This document shows, piece by piece, positions 8,175 to 15,122 of a stretch of 19,213 bases of DNA. The translations under genes and the position numbers were made by a program. This stretch comes from Lachnospiraceae bacterium UBA4260 (lineage in GTDB: Bacteria; Bacillota; Clostridia; Lachnospirales; Lachnospiraceae): assembly GCA_002395235.1 (NCBI GenBank), contig DGWK01000022.1, positions 25,603 through 44,815 of the forward strand, written 5' to 3'. The notes below the pieces were generated by a model. That model was not told the origin of the DNA and searched no databases. It was given only the letters and a program-made list of their open reading frames with translations. How positions within the stretch are numbered: position 1 is the stretch's first letter; each line of letters begins with the position of its first letter.

Positions 8175-8578
8175 AGCAGGTTTCTGACAATACCGAACAC
8201 GACAAGGCCGACGCAGTAAAGAATTGCGGCGGCCTCAAATTTTGCTCCCGTTCTCTCGTTCCTGACCCATTTATACGCGCTGTACCCAATCAGAAACAGC
8301 AGGTAGGGGGCCGTGACAAACAAAAAAGCGTTCGCGCGAAGAGCCGCCCCGAAGTCCCCTTCACTGATCGCCCTGATCATTCGTGTGACGCCGCAGCCCG
8401 GGCAGTCAAGACCCGTGACGGCATGGAAAAGGCAGGGCACGGCCGCTCCCCCCGCCCTGGTCCAGACAAGATAGGCGCTCCCCGCAAGCAAAACAAGCAG
8501 CAGGAAAAGTACTTTCCTGCTGCTGTATCTGTTCTTTGCTTCTGTATTCTTCTGTGAGAGATTATTCTCCGCAGCCAT
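8171..8578 (-). CDS. DUF2752-family small membrane protein
   Basis: The 135-residue protein has a positively charged N-terminus, a membrane segment at about 23-40, the DUF2752 core PCLFHAVTGLDCPGCGVTRM (48-67) with Cys49, Cys59 and Cys62, and hydrophobic segments at about 83-103 and 115-134. The family has no settled function. The cysteines might bind metal or be redox-active, but that is speculation. The ATG at 8578 is two bases past the stop of the zinc-ribbon gene; a GTG at 8584 overlapping that stop in GTGA is equally possible, and neither has a clear Shine-Dalgarno, so translation probably depends on coupling. It is the last gene of a three-gene operon, tail to tail with the PAP2 gene. 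Confidence 0.85.
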   Translation of the reverse strand: MAAENNLSQKNTEAKNRYSSRKVLFLLLVLLAGSAYLVWTRAGGAAVPCLFHAVTGLDCPGCGVTRMIRAISEGDFGAALRANAFLFVTAPYLLFLIGYSAYKWVRNERTGAKFEAAAILYCVGLVVFGIVRNLL

Positions 8579-8580
8579 TT

Positions 8581-9126
8581 TCACTGAAGGACTCTGTTGA
8601 CTGTATCCTGCATCAGGCAGAGGGACACAAGGCCCAGTCCGAAGATGCTCAGGATGAGGAAGATCACGCCGCTGGAGCTGTTCTTCTGCGTGATAAAATC
8701 ACATTTTTCCCCCATTTTGTAATTCCAGTACCATCCGTAGACGCCGCAGGTAACAAGCGTCAGAAGAAGGACAACTCCGCCGCCGGCCGCCATGGGATCC
8801 TGCGCGAGATCATTGATCTCATTGTTGATCGAATACATCCAATAGAGGGCGTAGATGCCGCAAGTTACGATTGACAGAATGATCGCGACCGGAATGCTTC
8901 TGGGCTGGACAGTCGTGTAGATGATCTCCGGCTCGACGTTTCCGCCGCTGCGGTAACCGTTTCCGGCACCTCCGTAATTCCGGGAGCCTGCGCCCTGCGC
9001 ATTGCCGTCATAATACTGCTTCTGCGTTCCCGCGCCGGACTGCCCGGCATCGAACGCTGCCCCACACTCGGCGCAGAACTTATTTCCGTCCGCGTTGCCT
9101 GCTCCGCAACTGCCGCATATCTTCAT
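8581..9126 (-). CDS. Zinc-ribbon DUF4234 membrane protein
   Basis: Residues 1-24 are a short zinc ribbon with Cys4-x2-Cys7 and Cys18-x2-Cys21. A Gly/Asn/Gln/Tyr-rich linker follows to about residue 60. Three membrane segments come next, around 76-96, 116-134 and 151-172, with TCGIYALYWMY and the related TCGVYGWYWNY, the repeated pattern typical of DUF4234. This layout suggests a cytoplasmic zinc-binding head tethered to the membrane, perhaps for protein contact. The AAGGAGG ribosome site overlaps the stop codon of the kinase gene, four bases upstream, which implies translational coupling. No enzymatic residues are seen, and the function is unknown. Confidence 0.87.
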   Translation of the reverse strand: MKICGSCGAGNADGNKFCAECGAAFDAGQSGAGTQKQYYDGNAQGAGSRNYGGAGNGYRSGGNVEPEIIYTTVQPRSIPVAIILSIVTCGIYALYWMYSINNEINDLAQDPMAAGGGVVLLLTLVTCGVYGWYWNYKMGEKCDFITQKNSSSGVIFLILSIFGLGLVSLCLMQDTVNRVLQ

Positions 9127-9130
9127 GTGA

Positions 9131-9730
9131 TCAGACCTCCTTATATGCCTCTGCGAATTTTACAATAAAATCAGCTGTCCCCTGAATGCCGAGACGGCTT
9201 GAATTGACGATCAGGTCATAGGCCCTGGAATCGCCCCACTTTGTCTCACTGTAGAAATTATGATAGGTGCGGCGGAACTTATCCGTTTCCCGGCGCTCCT
9301 GATCTGCCTCTTCCAATGTGATCTGCTGGATATTCGCCAGCCTCTTGTTTTTCTCCGCGTCATCTCCGACCACAAAGACACGGATCACATTGGGATTTCC
9401 CCTGAGCACCGAATCGGCGCAGCGCCCGACGATCACGCAGCTCTCTCCGCTGTCCGCGATCTGCCTTATGTACTCAAATGTCTTTCTCGCCACATTGCTC
9501 TCCGGCGATTCCTCGAAGCCGCCGATCCTCCCGGAAAAAGGAAATCCGGCCGGCTTCTCATCCAGTTTCTTTACATAATTCTTATTCATGCCGCTGATCT
9601 TAGCGGTGCCTTCCACTAGTCTCTTCTTGTCATAGCACGCGATGCCCATCGCATCTGCGACTTTTTTGGCGACAGCGTGTCCGCCGCTGCCCGACTCTCT
9701 TCCGATCGTTATGATAATCTGTTCTTTCAT
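9131..9730 (-). CDS. Cytidylate kinase-like family protein
   Basis: I chose ATG at 9730, where GGGGG lies at a suitable distance and the protein begins directly with the first strand IIITIGRESGSGGH. The longer frame from 9844 would add a 38-residue polar segment across the regulatory repeat. The 199-residue product has the P-loop GRESGSGG (10-17), a CYDKKRL segment, VIVGRCAD (99-106) and a lid region with ETDKFRRTYHNFYSETKWGD (148-167), matching the cytidylate-kinase-like family (Cytidylate_kin2). This family is widespread in Clostridia beside the genuine cmk, and its substrate is uncertain; CMP kinase activity should not be assumed. It is the first gene of the operon with the zinc-ribbon and DUF2752 genes. 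Confidence 0.87.
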   Translation of the reverse strand: MKEQIIITIGRESGSGGHAVAKKVADAMGIACYDKKRLVEGTAKISGMNKNYVKKLDEKPAGFPFSGRIGGFEESPESNVARKTFEYIRQIADSGESCVIVGRCADSVLRGNPNVIRVFVVGDDAEKNKRLANIQQITLEEADQERRETDKFRRTYHNFYSETKWGDSRAYDLIVNSSRLGIQGTADFIVKFAEAYKEV

Positions 9731-9799
9731 AGTGCTGTCCCCCATTCTTTTCTGCATGGGACCGGATGCTTCCGCATTCGGGTCATTTCTGTTATCTGA

Positions 9800-9820
9800 T
9801 ATAAGTATACCAAACTTATA
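9800..9820. promoter_or_regulatory. Palindrome upstream of the cytidylate-kinase-like operon
   Basis: TATAAGT-N7-ACTTATA is a perfect 7-bp inverted repeat 70 bases before the kinase start, in the gap after tetR. The minus strand contains TATACT at 9809-9804, a possible -10 box inside the palindrome. It differs from the repeats beside tetR/degV. It is possibly an operator, but the arms are AT-rich and could arise by chance. Confidence 0.35.
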
Positions 9821-9889
9821 CCGATTATTCATCCTTTCTGCCAAATAACCGGGCGTCCTTTCGGACAGGCCGCTGCGTTATACCTCTTC

Positions 9890-10468
9890 TCAGCTCTCCT
9901 CCGGTTCCGATGAAAGGACTTCTCTGATCCCGCACACAGCCAGCATACTGATATATCTTGACAGCACCTCGATATCCGTCTTTCTCCCGTTCGCGAACCA
10001 CTTCTGAAATACGGACACAAGTCCCGAGACGATATATTCAAGCATATACTCCTGCAGCTCACTGTCCGGAGAATCGGGGTCCAGATACAGCACCCGCATC
10101 CGCTGCTTGAGGGATGTGATGATCTTCTGCAAAAAAGAGATCTGATTTCTGTTCGTGAGAATATTCTCATAGAAATCCAGGTCGGAAGTGATCAGCCTTG
10201 CCAGCGTGTTGAAGGCCGCTACCGGGTCCTTTAACAGAGTGTCAAAATCGATCTCTCTGAGCGTTTCTCCAAACCTCTCGACGATCTCATCCTCCATCTC
10301 CTCGGCGACCATATAGACATTGCTGTAATAATTGTAAAAAGTCTTTCTGTTGATCTCGGCGGCGTCCGACAGCTCCGTGACCGTGATCTCCTCGATCGGT
10401 TTTTTCGAAAGGAGCATCGTCATCGCGCTGTGAATGGCTTTTCGCGTCTTCATCACTCTTTTGTCCAC
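9890..10468 (-). CDS. TetR/AcrR-family transcriptional regulator
   Basis: The N-terminal 60 residues form a TetR DNA-binding domain: the helix-turn-helix covers about 28-50 with ITVTELSDAAEINRKTFYNYY, where KTFYNYY is the recognition-helix end typical of the family. Residues 60-192 form an all-helical ligand and dimer domain with no identifiable ligand. GTG at 10468 has GAGGG seven bases before it; an ATG five codons in lacks this. The gene is divergent from degV, and the shared 210-base region holds three palindromes of one pattern, so it probably controls itself and degV. Because DegV binds fatty acids, a lipid-related signal is possible but unproven. A relation to dha control (DhaS is also TetR-family) cannot be excluded. 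Confidence 0.9.
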   Translation of the reverse strand: MDKRVMKTRKAIHSAMTMLLSKKPIEEITVTELSDAAEINRKTFYNYYSNVYMVAEEMEDEIVERFGETLREIDFDTLLKDPVAAFNTLARLITSDLDFYENILTNRNQISFLQKIITSLKQRMRVLYLDPDSPDSELQEYMLEYIVSGLVSVFQKWFANGRKTDIEVLSRYISMLAVCGIREVLSSEPEES

Positions 10469-10523
10469 GTCTTATCCCTCTCTCACTTTCTGAAACTGAT
10501 TATAATCCTCATTTCCTGTAAAT

Positions 10524-10541
10524 TTGTATATTATGATACAA
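10524..10541. promoter_or_regulatory. Putative TetR operator, copy 1
   Basis: TTGTAT-N6-ATACAA, a perfect 6+6 palindrome. It is 56 bases before the tetR GTG and just upstream of a TATAAT on the minus strand (10504-10499), so a bound protein would cover the likely tetR promoter. Confidence 0.55.
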
Positions 10542-10553
10542 GTTTTTGTCAGA

Positions 10554-10571
10554 GTGTAGTTTCTTATACAA
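10554..10571. promoter_or_regulatory. Putative TetR operator, copy 2 (degenerate)
   Basis: GTGTAG-N6-ATACAA: the right arm is perfect and the left arm matches four of six positions of the TTGTAT half-site. Its centre is 30 bases from that of copy 1, close to three helical turns, so both could be bound on one face. Confidence 0.4.
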
Positions 10572-10588
10572 AGTCAGGCTTTTTATTG

Positions 10589-10627
10589 TTGTCTAAATTA
10601 TAGGTGCACTTGTATAATAATACACAA
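10589..10627 (+). promoter_or_regulatory. degV promoter with TetR operator copy 3 over the -10 box
   Basis: TTGTCT (10589-10594) and TATAAT (10613-10618) are 18 bases apart. The palindrome TTGTAT-N6-ACACAA at 10610-10627, one base off the perfect form, covers the -10 box. A second possible promoter, TTGTTT-18-TATAAT, lies at 10628-10657, just outside the operator. Repression by occlusion is the simplest reading. Confidence 0.5.
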
Positions 10628-10678
10628 TTGTTTCTTATGTCAGGACCATTTTATAATATTGACTGGAGAAGATTACTT

Positions 10679-11557
10679 ATGAGAGATTACGTGATATGCA
10701 TCGACGCCTCGGTCGACCTCGACCGGAAATTTATTGAAGACAACCATGTGGTCATCATTCCCATGAAATATGAATTGGGAGAGACCGAGCGCCTTATGGA
10801 AAACCGACTGTCCGATCAGGAACTCCTGGACTTTTATAACGCCATGAGGGCCGGTGAGATGACGCACACAAGCCAGATCACCCCCTACTTCTATCAGCAG
10901 GTATTTCGCAGGGAAGCTGCCAAGGGACATGATATTCTCTATCTCTCCCTTTCAAGCGGATTGAGCAGCACCTACTCTTCGGCGCTGACGGCTGCCGAAG
11001 AGATCGAAGAGGAATTCGACGGCCTTAAGATCGAAGTCGTTGACACGCTCGCGGCGACAGGCGGCATGGGGCTTCTCCTCATGATGGCGGTCAGAGCCAG
11101 AGAAAAGGGAACGGCTCTTTCCGACAACGCACAGGCTCTTCGCGACATGGCAGGAAAAGTCTGCCACTGGTTTCTGGTGGACGATCTCCAATATCTGCGG
11201 CGCGGCGGCCGCATCTCCGCCGCCACGGCCGTTGCCGGCGCCGTACTCAACATCAAGCCGATCCTCAAGATCTGCGATGACGGCACCCTGATCAGCGTGG
11301 CCAAAAAGAGGGGGCTCTCGAAGGCGTCCCAGTTCCTCACGGATTGTTATAAGGGAGCTGTCGACAAAAGCATTTCCGATGATGTCATCATCGCGCACGC
11401 CGATAACCTTTCGGAAGCGGAGGCGGTCCGTGACCGCGTCCTCTCGATCAATCCCGAGGCGAATGTTCAGATCTGCGGGCTGGGCCCCGTGATCGGCGCC
11501 CACACAGGACCGGGCATGCTGGCCGTCATCCACTGGGGAAACAGAAACTTTGTCTGA
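10679..11557 (+). CDS. DegV family protein (FakB-type fatty-acid-binding protein)
   Basis: DegV/FakB proteins hold a fatty acid in a closed pocket and present its carboxylate to the kinase FakA, which makes acyl phosphate for phospholipid synthesis. The 292-residue product has ICIDASVDL (6-14, usually DSTSDL), THTSQITP (62-69), LSLSSGLSSTYSSA (89-102), VDTLAATGGMGLLL (121-134), DDLQYLRRGGRIS (168-180) and VIGAHTGPG (271-279) with the conserved His275. ATG at 10679 follows a TGGAG site; the frame from 10604 would start inside the promoter. No FakA gene is in the window. It is transcribed away from tetR and probably controlled by it, and ends at a hairpin shared with the DUF1292 gene. Confidence 0.92.
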   Translation: MRDYVICIDASVDLDRKFIEDNHVVIIPMKYELGETERLMENRLSDQELLDFYNAMRAGEMTHTSQITPYFYQQVFRREAAKGHDILYLSLSSGLSSTYSSALTAAEEIEEEFDGLKIEVVDTLAATGGMGLLLMMAVRAREKGTALSDNAQALRDMAGKVCHWFLVDDLQYLRRGGRISAATAVAGAVLNIKPILKICDDGTLISVAKKRGLSKASQFLTDCYKGAVDKSISDDVIIAHADNLSEAEAVRDRVLSINPEANVQICGLGPVIGAHTGPGMLAVIHWGNRNFV

Positions 11558-11603
11558 GCGGCCGGGAGCAGTCCCGTCTGCGCATGGCCCATCATACATA
11601 ATG

Positions 11604-11644
11604 AAGAGCAGCGAGATCTCCGAAAGATCTGCGCTGCTCTCTTC
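11604..11644. terminator. Hairpin between convergent degV and DUF1292 genes
   Basis: AGAGCAGCGAGATCT and its near-complement form a stem of about 14 pairs with one bulge and a small loop. On the plus strand it is followed by TCTTCTTTGG, 50 bases past degV. On the minus strand it is 15-50 bases past the DUF1292 stop. Probably a shared terminator with modest U-tracts. Confidence 0.6.
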
Positions 11645-11656
11645 TTTGGTTGCTGT

Positions 11657-11908
11657 TCAGTCGTCAAAGTCAAAGTTTTCCGTATTCTTTTCCTTAAAGA
11701 TGTGATAGACTTCTTCGACCACGTCGTCTTCACAGGTTACAAGGGACAGTTCCTCGTCCTCCTCCGACTCCACTTTCAAAATATCGACGGTTTCTTCATC
11801 GTCCCGGATCAGCACGACATAGCGTTCTCCCTCGTACTCGATCGTATCGAGCAGTTCGTATTCCTGCTCCTGTCCGTTCTCATCGACAAGAATAATGATA
11901 TCGTCCAT
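11657..11908 (-). CDS. DUF1292 family protein
   Basis: This small acidic protein of 83 residues has the DUF1292 layout: IIILVDENGQEQEYELLDTI (4-23), then EGERYVVLIRDDEE (26-39), and DILKVESEEDEELSLVTCED (42-61). The family (B. subtilis YrzB) is widespread in Bacillota, often near the yrrK and alanyl-tRNA synthetase genes, and has no known function. GGGGGA lies six bases before the ATG. Here it stands alone, convergent with degV and divergent from the PTS gene, so the usual neighbours are absent. It should be cytoplasmic, with a probable beta fold. Confidence 0.9.
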   Translation of the reverse strand: MDDIIILVDENGQEQEYELLDTIEYEGERYVVLIRDDEETVDILKVESEEDEELSLVTCEDDVVEEVYHIFKEKNTENFDFDD

Positions 11909-12081
11909 TGATCTTCCCCCTTTTGATCGACAATGTTCTGATTAAATTGTTTCCCTTCCGATTGTTGCCTGTCTTACACAGCCCGCCGTCCCGGCCGGCT
12001 GCCCGATTAATGATCCGATATGCTTTATTTTACCATGTTCCGCCATATTGCACACATTTTTTCTTTTACAAACATAAATTT

Positions 12082-12124
12082 TTGATAATAAAGCTAAATA
12101 ATGTATGTATTGAAATCGTTTTCA
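12082..12124 (+). promoter_or_regulatory. PTS gene leader with CcpA cre-like site
   Basis: At 12110-12124 the sequence TTGAAATCGTTTTCA fits every position of the cre consensus WTGNAANCGNWNNCW, pointing to a LacI/CcpA-type regulator. A TTGATA (12082-12087) could be a -35 with a poor TATGTA -10 sixteen bases on; the promoter call is weaker than the cre call. A further imperfect palindrome with GTTAAC lies at 12140-12157. The PTS start is at 12187. I see no RAT-type antiterminator site. Confidence 0.55.
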
Positions 12125-12186
12125 TGTCGTATTCTATTGAGAGTAACTGTTAACTCTTGCACATATTCACTAGAGAGGGAAAAATT

Positions 12187-14379
12187 ATGGCAAAAAACAA
12201 AGGCAATGGCGGCTCACAGGCGTTTGCAGTCGCCCAGCAGATCGGTAAGTCACTGTTTCTTCCGATCGCTGTTCTTCCGCCTGCCGGTATCCTGCTGGGT
12301 ATCGGTAGTTCATTTACTAACGCGACAACGATCGCAACGTATGGCCTGTCCGGCATTCTGCACGAAGGAAGCATTCTTTACATGTTCTTCCAGCTGCTCA
12401 ACGGCGCAGGAAATGCCGTGTTCGGCAATCTGGCTCTGATTTTCGCACTGGCAGTTGCACTGGGCATGGCCAAGAAGGAAAAGGGCGTCGCCGTTCTTTC
12501 CTCAGCAATTTACTATCTGATCATGCTCACCACCATGAACGTGCTGCTTCAGATCGACGGCTCCATCCTGGCGGACGGCAGCATCGGTCCCAACGTCAAG
12601 GAAGGCGCGATCGCTACCACGCTGGGCATCCAGACTCTGCAGATGGGTGTGTTCGGCGGTATCCTTGCCGGACTTCTGGCGGCTCTTACTTGCAATAAAT
12701 TCTATAAACAGGTACTGCCCCAGTCCCTGGCGTTCTTCTCCGGCACACGTTTCGTACCGATCATGTGCATGGTATTCGGTATTCTCACAGGCTTCATCTG
12801 CTACTTCATCTGGCCTGCGATCCAGACCGGTATCTATGCGCTGGGCGATCTCGTAAATGCGGCAGGTCTCTTCGGAACCTTCATTTACGGCTGCATCGAG
12901 CGTGCGCTGATCCCCTTCGGCCTGCACCACATCTTCTACATGCCTTTCTGGCAGACAGGTGTCGGCGGATCCGTTACGATCAACGGCGAAGTGATACAGG
13001 GTGCCCAGAATATCTTCTTCAGAATGCTGGCTGACCCCAACACCAAGGTATTTGATGAATCCGCGAAATTCCTTGCCGGTAAGTATCCCTTCATGATGGG
13101 CGGACTTCCCGGTGCGGCTCTTGCAATGTACTCCTGCGCAAGACCCGAGAAGAAGAAAGAGGCAGGCTCCCTGCTGTTCTCCGTAGCTCTTACATCCTTC
13201 CTTACCGGTGTTACAGAGCCTATCGAGTTCACATTCCTGTTCCTTGCACCCGTGCTGTTCGCAATCCACGTAGGTTTTGCAGGACTTGCATTCCTGCTCT
13301 GCGACCTCTTTGACGTCCTGATCGGTACAACATTCTCCGACGGTCTGATCGACCTGATCCTGTACGGTATCCTTCCCGGCAACGAGAAGACCCACTGGGT
13401 CCGCGTCCTTCCTCTGATTGCAATCTACTTCGTACTGTACTTCATCGTATTCCGTACCTTCATCCTCAAGAAGGATCTCAAGACTCCCGGACGTGAAGCG
13501 GACGACGAAGAAGTCAAGATGATCACTAAGGAAGAGTACCGCAAGGCGACCGGCGTCGGCGTCGCAGGCGGCAAAGCTGCAGCGGCAGACGTAGATCCCA
13601 AGTCCGCGGCGATCCTCAAGGGCATCGGCGGTCTCGACAACCTGACCGGCGATATCGACTGCTGCGCTACAAGACTTCGTCTTACCCTCAAGGATGCTTC
13701 CAAGGTTGACCAGCCTCTGCTCAAGGCAACCGGCGCTTCCGGCGTTGTTGTTAAGGGCAACGGCATCCAGGTCATCTACGGACCTTCCGTAACCATCGTC
13801 AAGTCCAACTTCGAAGAGCTCGTCGAGAAGCTCCGCAACGGCACGATTGCTCTGTCCGCAGTCCAGGATGAAGCGCCTGCAGCTGCTGCACCCGCAGCCG
13901 CCGCTCCTGCCGCTCCCAAGATGAAGGACGAAGTTCTCGGTGCCTGCCTGACCGGTAAGATGCTCCTGATGAACGAAGTTGAGGATGAGGCATTTGCAGG
14001 CCGCATGCTCGGCGACGGCGTCGCGATCGAACCCACCGTAGGTGAGCTTGTTGCTCCCGCAGACGGCGAGATCACAATGGTATTTGATACCAAGCACGCT
14101 GTGGCAATGACCACGACCGACGGCGCAGAGATCCTGATGCACATCGGTATCGATACTGTTAAGCTGGAAGGCAAGAACTTCGAAGTCTTCGTCGCTGACG
14201 GCGACAAGGTCAAGAAGGGCCAGACTCTCATCAAGTTCGATATCCCTGCCATCAAGGAAGCCGGCTACAAGGTAACCACTCCTTGCATCATCACCAACTG
14301 GGAGGACTACGCTACTCTTCGTCCTCTTAAGACCGGCGATGTCAAGGTCGGTGACGACTTCATCGAGCTGCTCGGCTGA
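12187..14379 (+). CDS. PTS permease, fused EIIC-EIIB-EIIA, glucose family
   Basis: The 730-residue protein imports and phosphorylates a sugar using phosphate from HPr. EIIC covers about 10-430 with roughly ten membrane segments and the substrate-site motif GVTEPIEFTF (341-350). EIIB covers about 475-555, with the phosphorylated Cys493 in DCCATRLRLTL. An Ala/Pro linker (562-578) leads to an EIIA-Glc domain with His637 and the phosphorylated His652 in ILMHIGIDTV. So the chain runs His652, Cys493, sugar. EIIC resembles glucose/maltose-type members such as PtsG more than fructose or beta-glucoside ones, but the substrate (glucose, N-acetylglucosamine or maltose) is not settled. GAGGGA precedes the ATG at 12187; the frame from 12157 has no such site. 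A cre-like site upstream and a terminator downstream frame it as a single gene. Confidence 0.93.
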   Translation: MAKNKGNGGSQAFAVAQQIGKSLFLPIAVLPPAGILLGIGSSFTNATTIATYGLSGILHEGSILYMFFQLLNGAGNAVFGNLALIFALAVALGMAKKEKGVAVLSSAIYYLIMLTTMNVLLQIDGSILADGSIGPNVKEGAIATTLGIQTLQMGVFGGILAGLLAALTCNKFYKQVLPQSLAFFSGTRFVPIMCMVFGILTGFICYFIWPAIQTGIYALGDLVNAAGLFGTFIYGCIERALIPFGLHHIFYMPFWQTGVGGSVTINGEVIQGAQNIFFRMLADPNTKVFDESAKFLAGKYPFMMGGLPGAALAMYSCARPEKKKEAGSLLFSVALTSFLTGVTEPIEFTFLFLAPVLFAIHVGFAGLAFLLCDLFDVLIGTTFSDGLIDLILYGILPGNEKTHWVRVLPLIAIYFVLYFIVFRTFILKKDLKTPGREADDEEVKMITKEEYRKATGVGVAGGKAAAADVDPKSAAILKGIGGLDNLTGDIDCCATRLRLTLKDASKVDQPLLKATGASGVVVKGNGIQVIYGPSVTIVKSNFEELVEKLRNGTIALSAVQDEAPAAAAPAAAAPAAPKMKDEVLGACLTGKMLLMNEVEDEAFAGRMLGDGVAIEPTVGELVAPADGEITMVFDTKHAVAMTTTDGAEILMHIGIDTVKLEGKNFEVFVADGDKVKKGQTLIKFDIPAIKEAGYKVTTPCIITNWEDYATLRPLKTGDVKVGDDFIELLG

Positions 14380-14405
14380 TCGAAGCAAACCAACTATGTG
14401 ACCTC

Positions 14406-14441
14406 AAAAGAGGCCGCCGCAGAAATGCGGCAGCCTCTTTT
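14406..14441. terminator. Bidirectional terminator between PTS gene and MBL-fold gene
   Basis: A 16-bp stem with one mismatch, AAAAGAGGC at one end and CCTCTTTT at the other, encloses a GAAA loop. The A-run and T-run give a U-tract in both directions. It is 27 bases past the PTS stop and 28 bases past the stop of the minus-strand hydrolase gene. Confidence 0.85.
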
Positions 14442-14468
14442 AGTATGACTATATTTTGTTACTTTTAA

Positions 14469-15122
14469 TTAAAAACTCAGCTTCCTGACCACTTCGATCG
14501 CCGGATCAACGCGGCCCGCAAATTCATCCACGTCCGCAGGTTTCCCTACAATGGTCCCGTAATGAGTCGGGATGACGATGGCCGGCTTAAGAGAATTGAT
14601 AAACGACGCCGCTTCCCTGGCGTTCATTGTATAAGTGCCGCCGATCGGAATCATGGCGATGTCGCATTCAATAGACGTGTTTTCCTTGAGCGCGTCCGTA
14701 TCGCCCGCCACATAGATCTTAGCGCCGTCCACGGTCAGTACGTAGCCGATCCAGCCGTTCCTTCTGGGGTGAAAAGGCTTGAGTTTGTTGTAGGCAGGTA
14801 CCGCTTTAATGTAGATTCCCGCCGCGCTGATCATATCTCCCTCTTCCATGCAGAGATAGTCCCGAAGATCGAACCAGTTCTTTTCCATATCGCCTTTCAT
14901 ACTTGAAGGGACGACCAGTTTCGTAGAACCTTTCCGTATTTTGGCGATGTCCGCCGGAGAAAAATGATCATAGTGGGAATGCGTGACCAGGATCAGGTCG
15001 GCGTCCTGAGGATTTCCCTCGATTTCCAGCGGATCAAGATAGATCACAGTGCCCTCGGCACTCTCAATTCGAATACTGCTCTGCGTATTCACGGTTATCT
15101 GATCGGTTTTGAAATTGCTCAT
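14469..15122 (-). CDS. Metallo-beta-lactamase-fold metal-dependent hydrolase (UlaG/COG2220-like)
   Basis: The 217-residue protein has the MBL metal motif THSHYDH (47-53; His48, His50, Asp52, His53), AGDTD with Asp141, and the late histidine His187 in IPTHYG. This matches the small COG2220 group of metal-dependent hydrolases, most of unknown substrate. A histidine is often found in the third metal-binding strand; here the region reads AVPAYN, so the metal site may be altered or use another residue. The start overlaps the stop of the methyltransferase gene in ATGA, with GGAGGAG before it. It is the last gene of the right-hand operon and is followed by the shared terminator. No signal peptide. 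Confidence 0.88.
   Translation of the reverse strand: MSNFKTDQITVNTQSSIRIESAEGTVIYLDPLEIEGNPQDADLILVTHSHYDHFSPADIAKIRKGSTKLVVPSSMKGDMEKNWFDLRDYLCMEEGDMISAAGIYIKAVPAYNKLKPFHPRRNGWIGYVLTVDGAKIYVAGDTDALKENTSIECDIAMIPIGGTYTMNAREAASFINSLKPAIVIPTHYGTIVGKPADVDEFAGRVDPAIEVVRKLSF

Noticed and set aside
12140..12157. Imperfect palindrome AGAGTAAC-T-GTTAACTCT before the PTS gene
   Set aside because: Short, one unpaired base, single-base centre and no second copy. Could be an operator, but evidence is too thin to list separately.
12502..14388. Open frame of 628 codons on the minus strand
   Set aside because: It is wholly antisense to the PTS permease, whose EIIC, EIIB and EIIA motifs are intact. Its translation is rich in His/Asp/Glu/Cys with no known domain, as expected for an opposite-strand shadow of a codon-biased gene.
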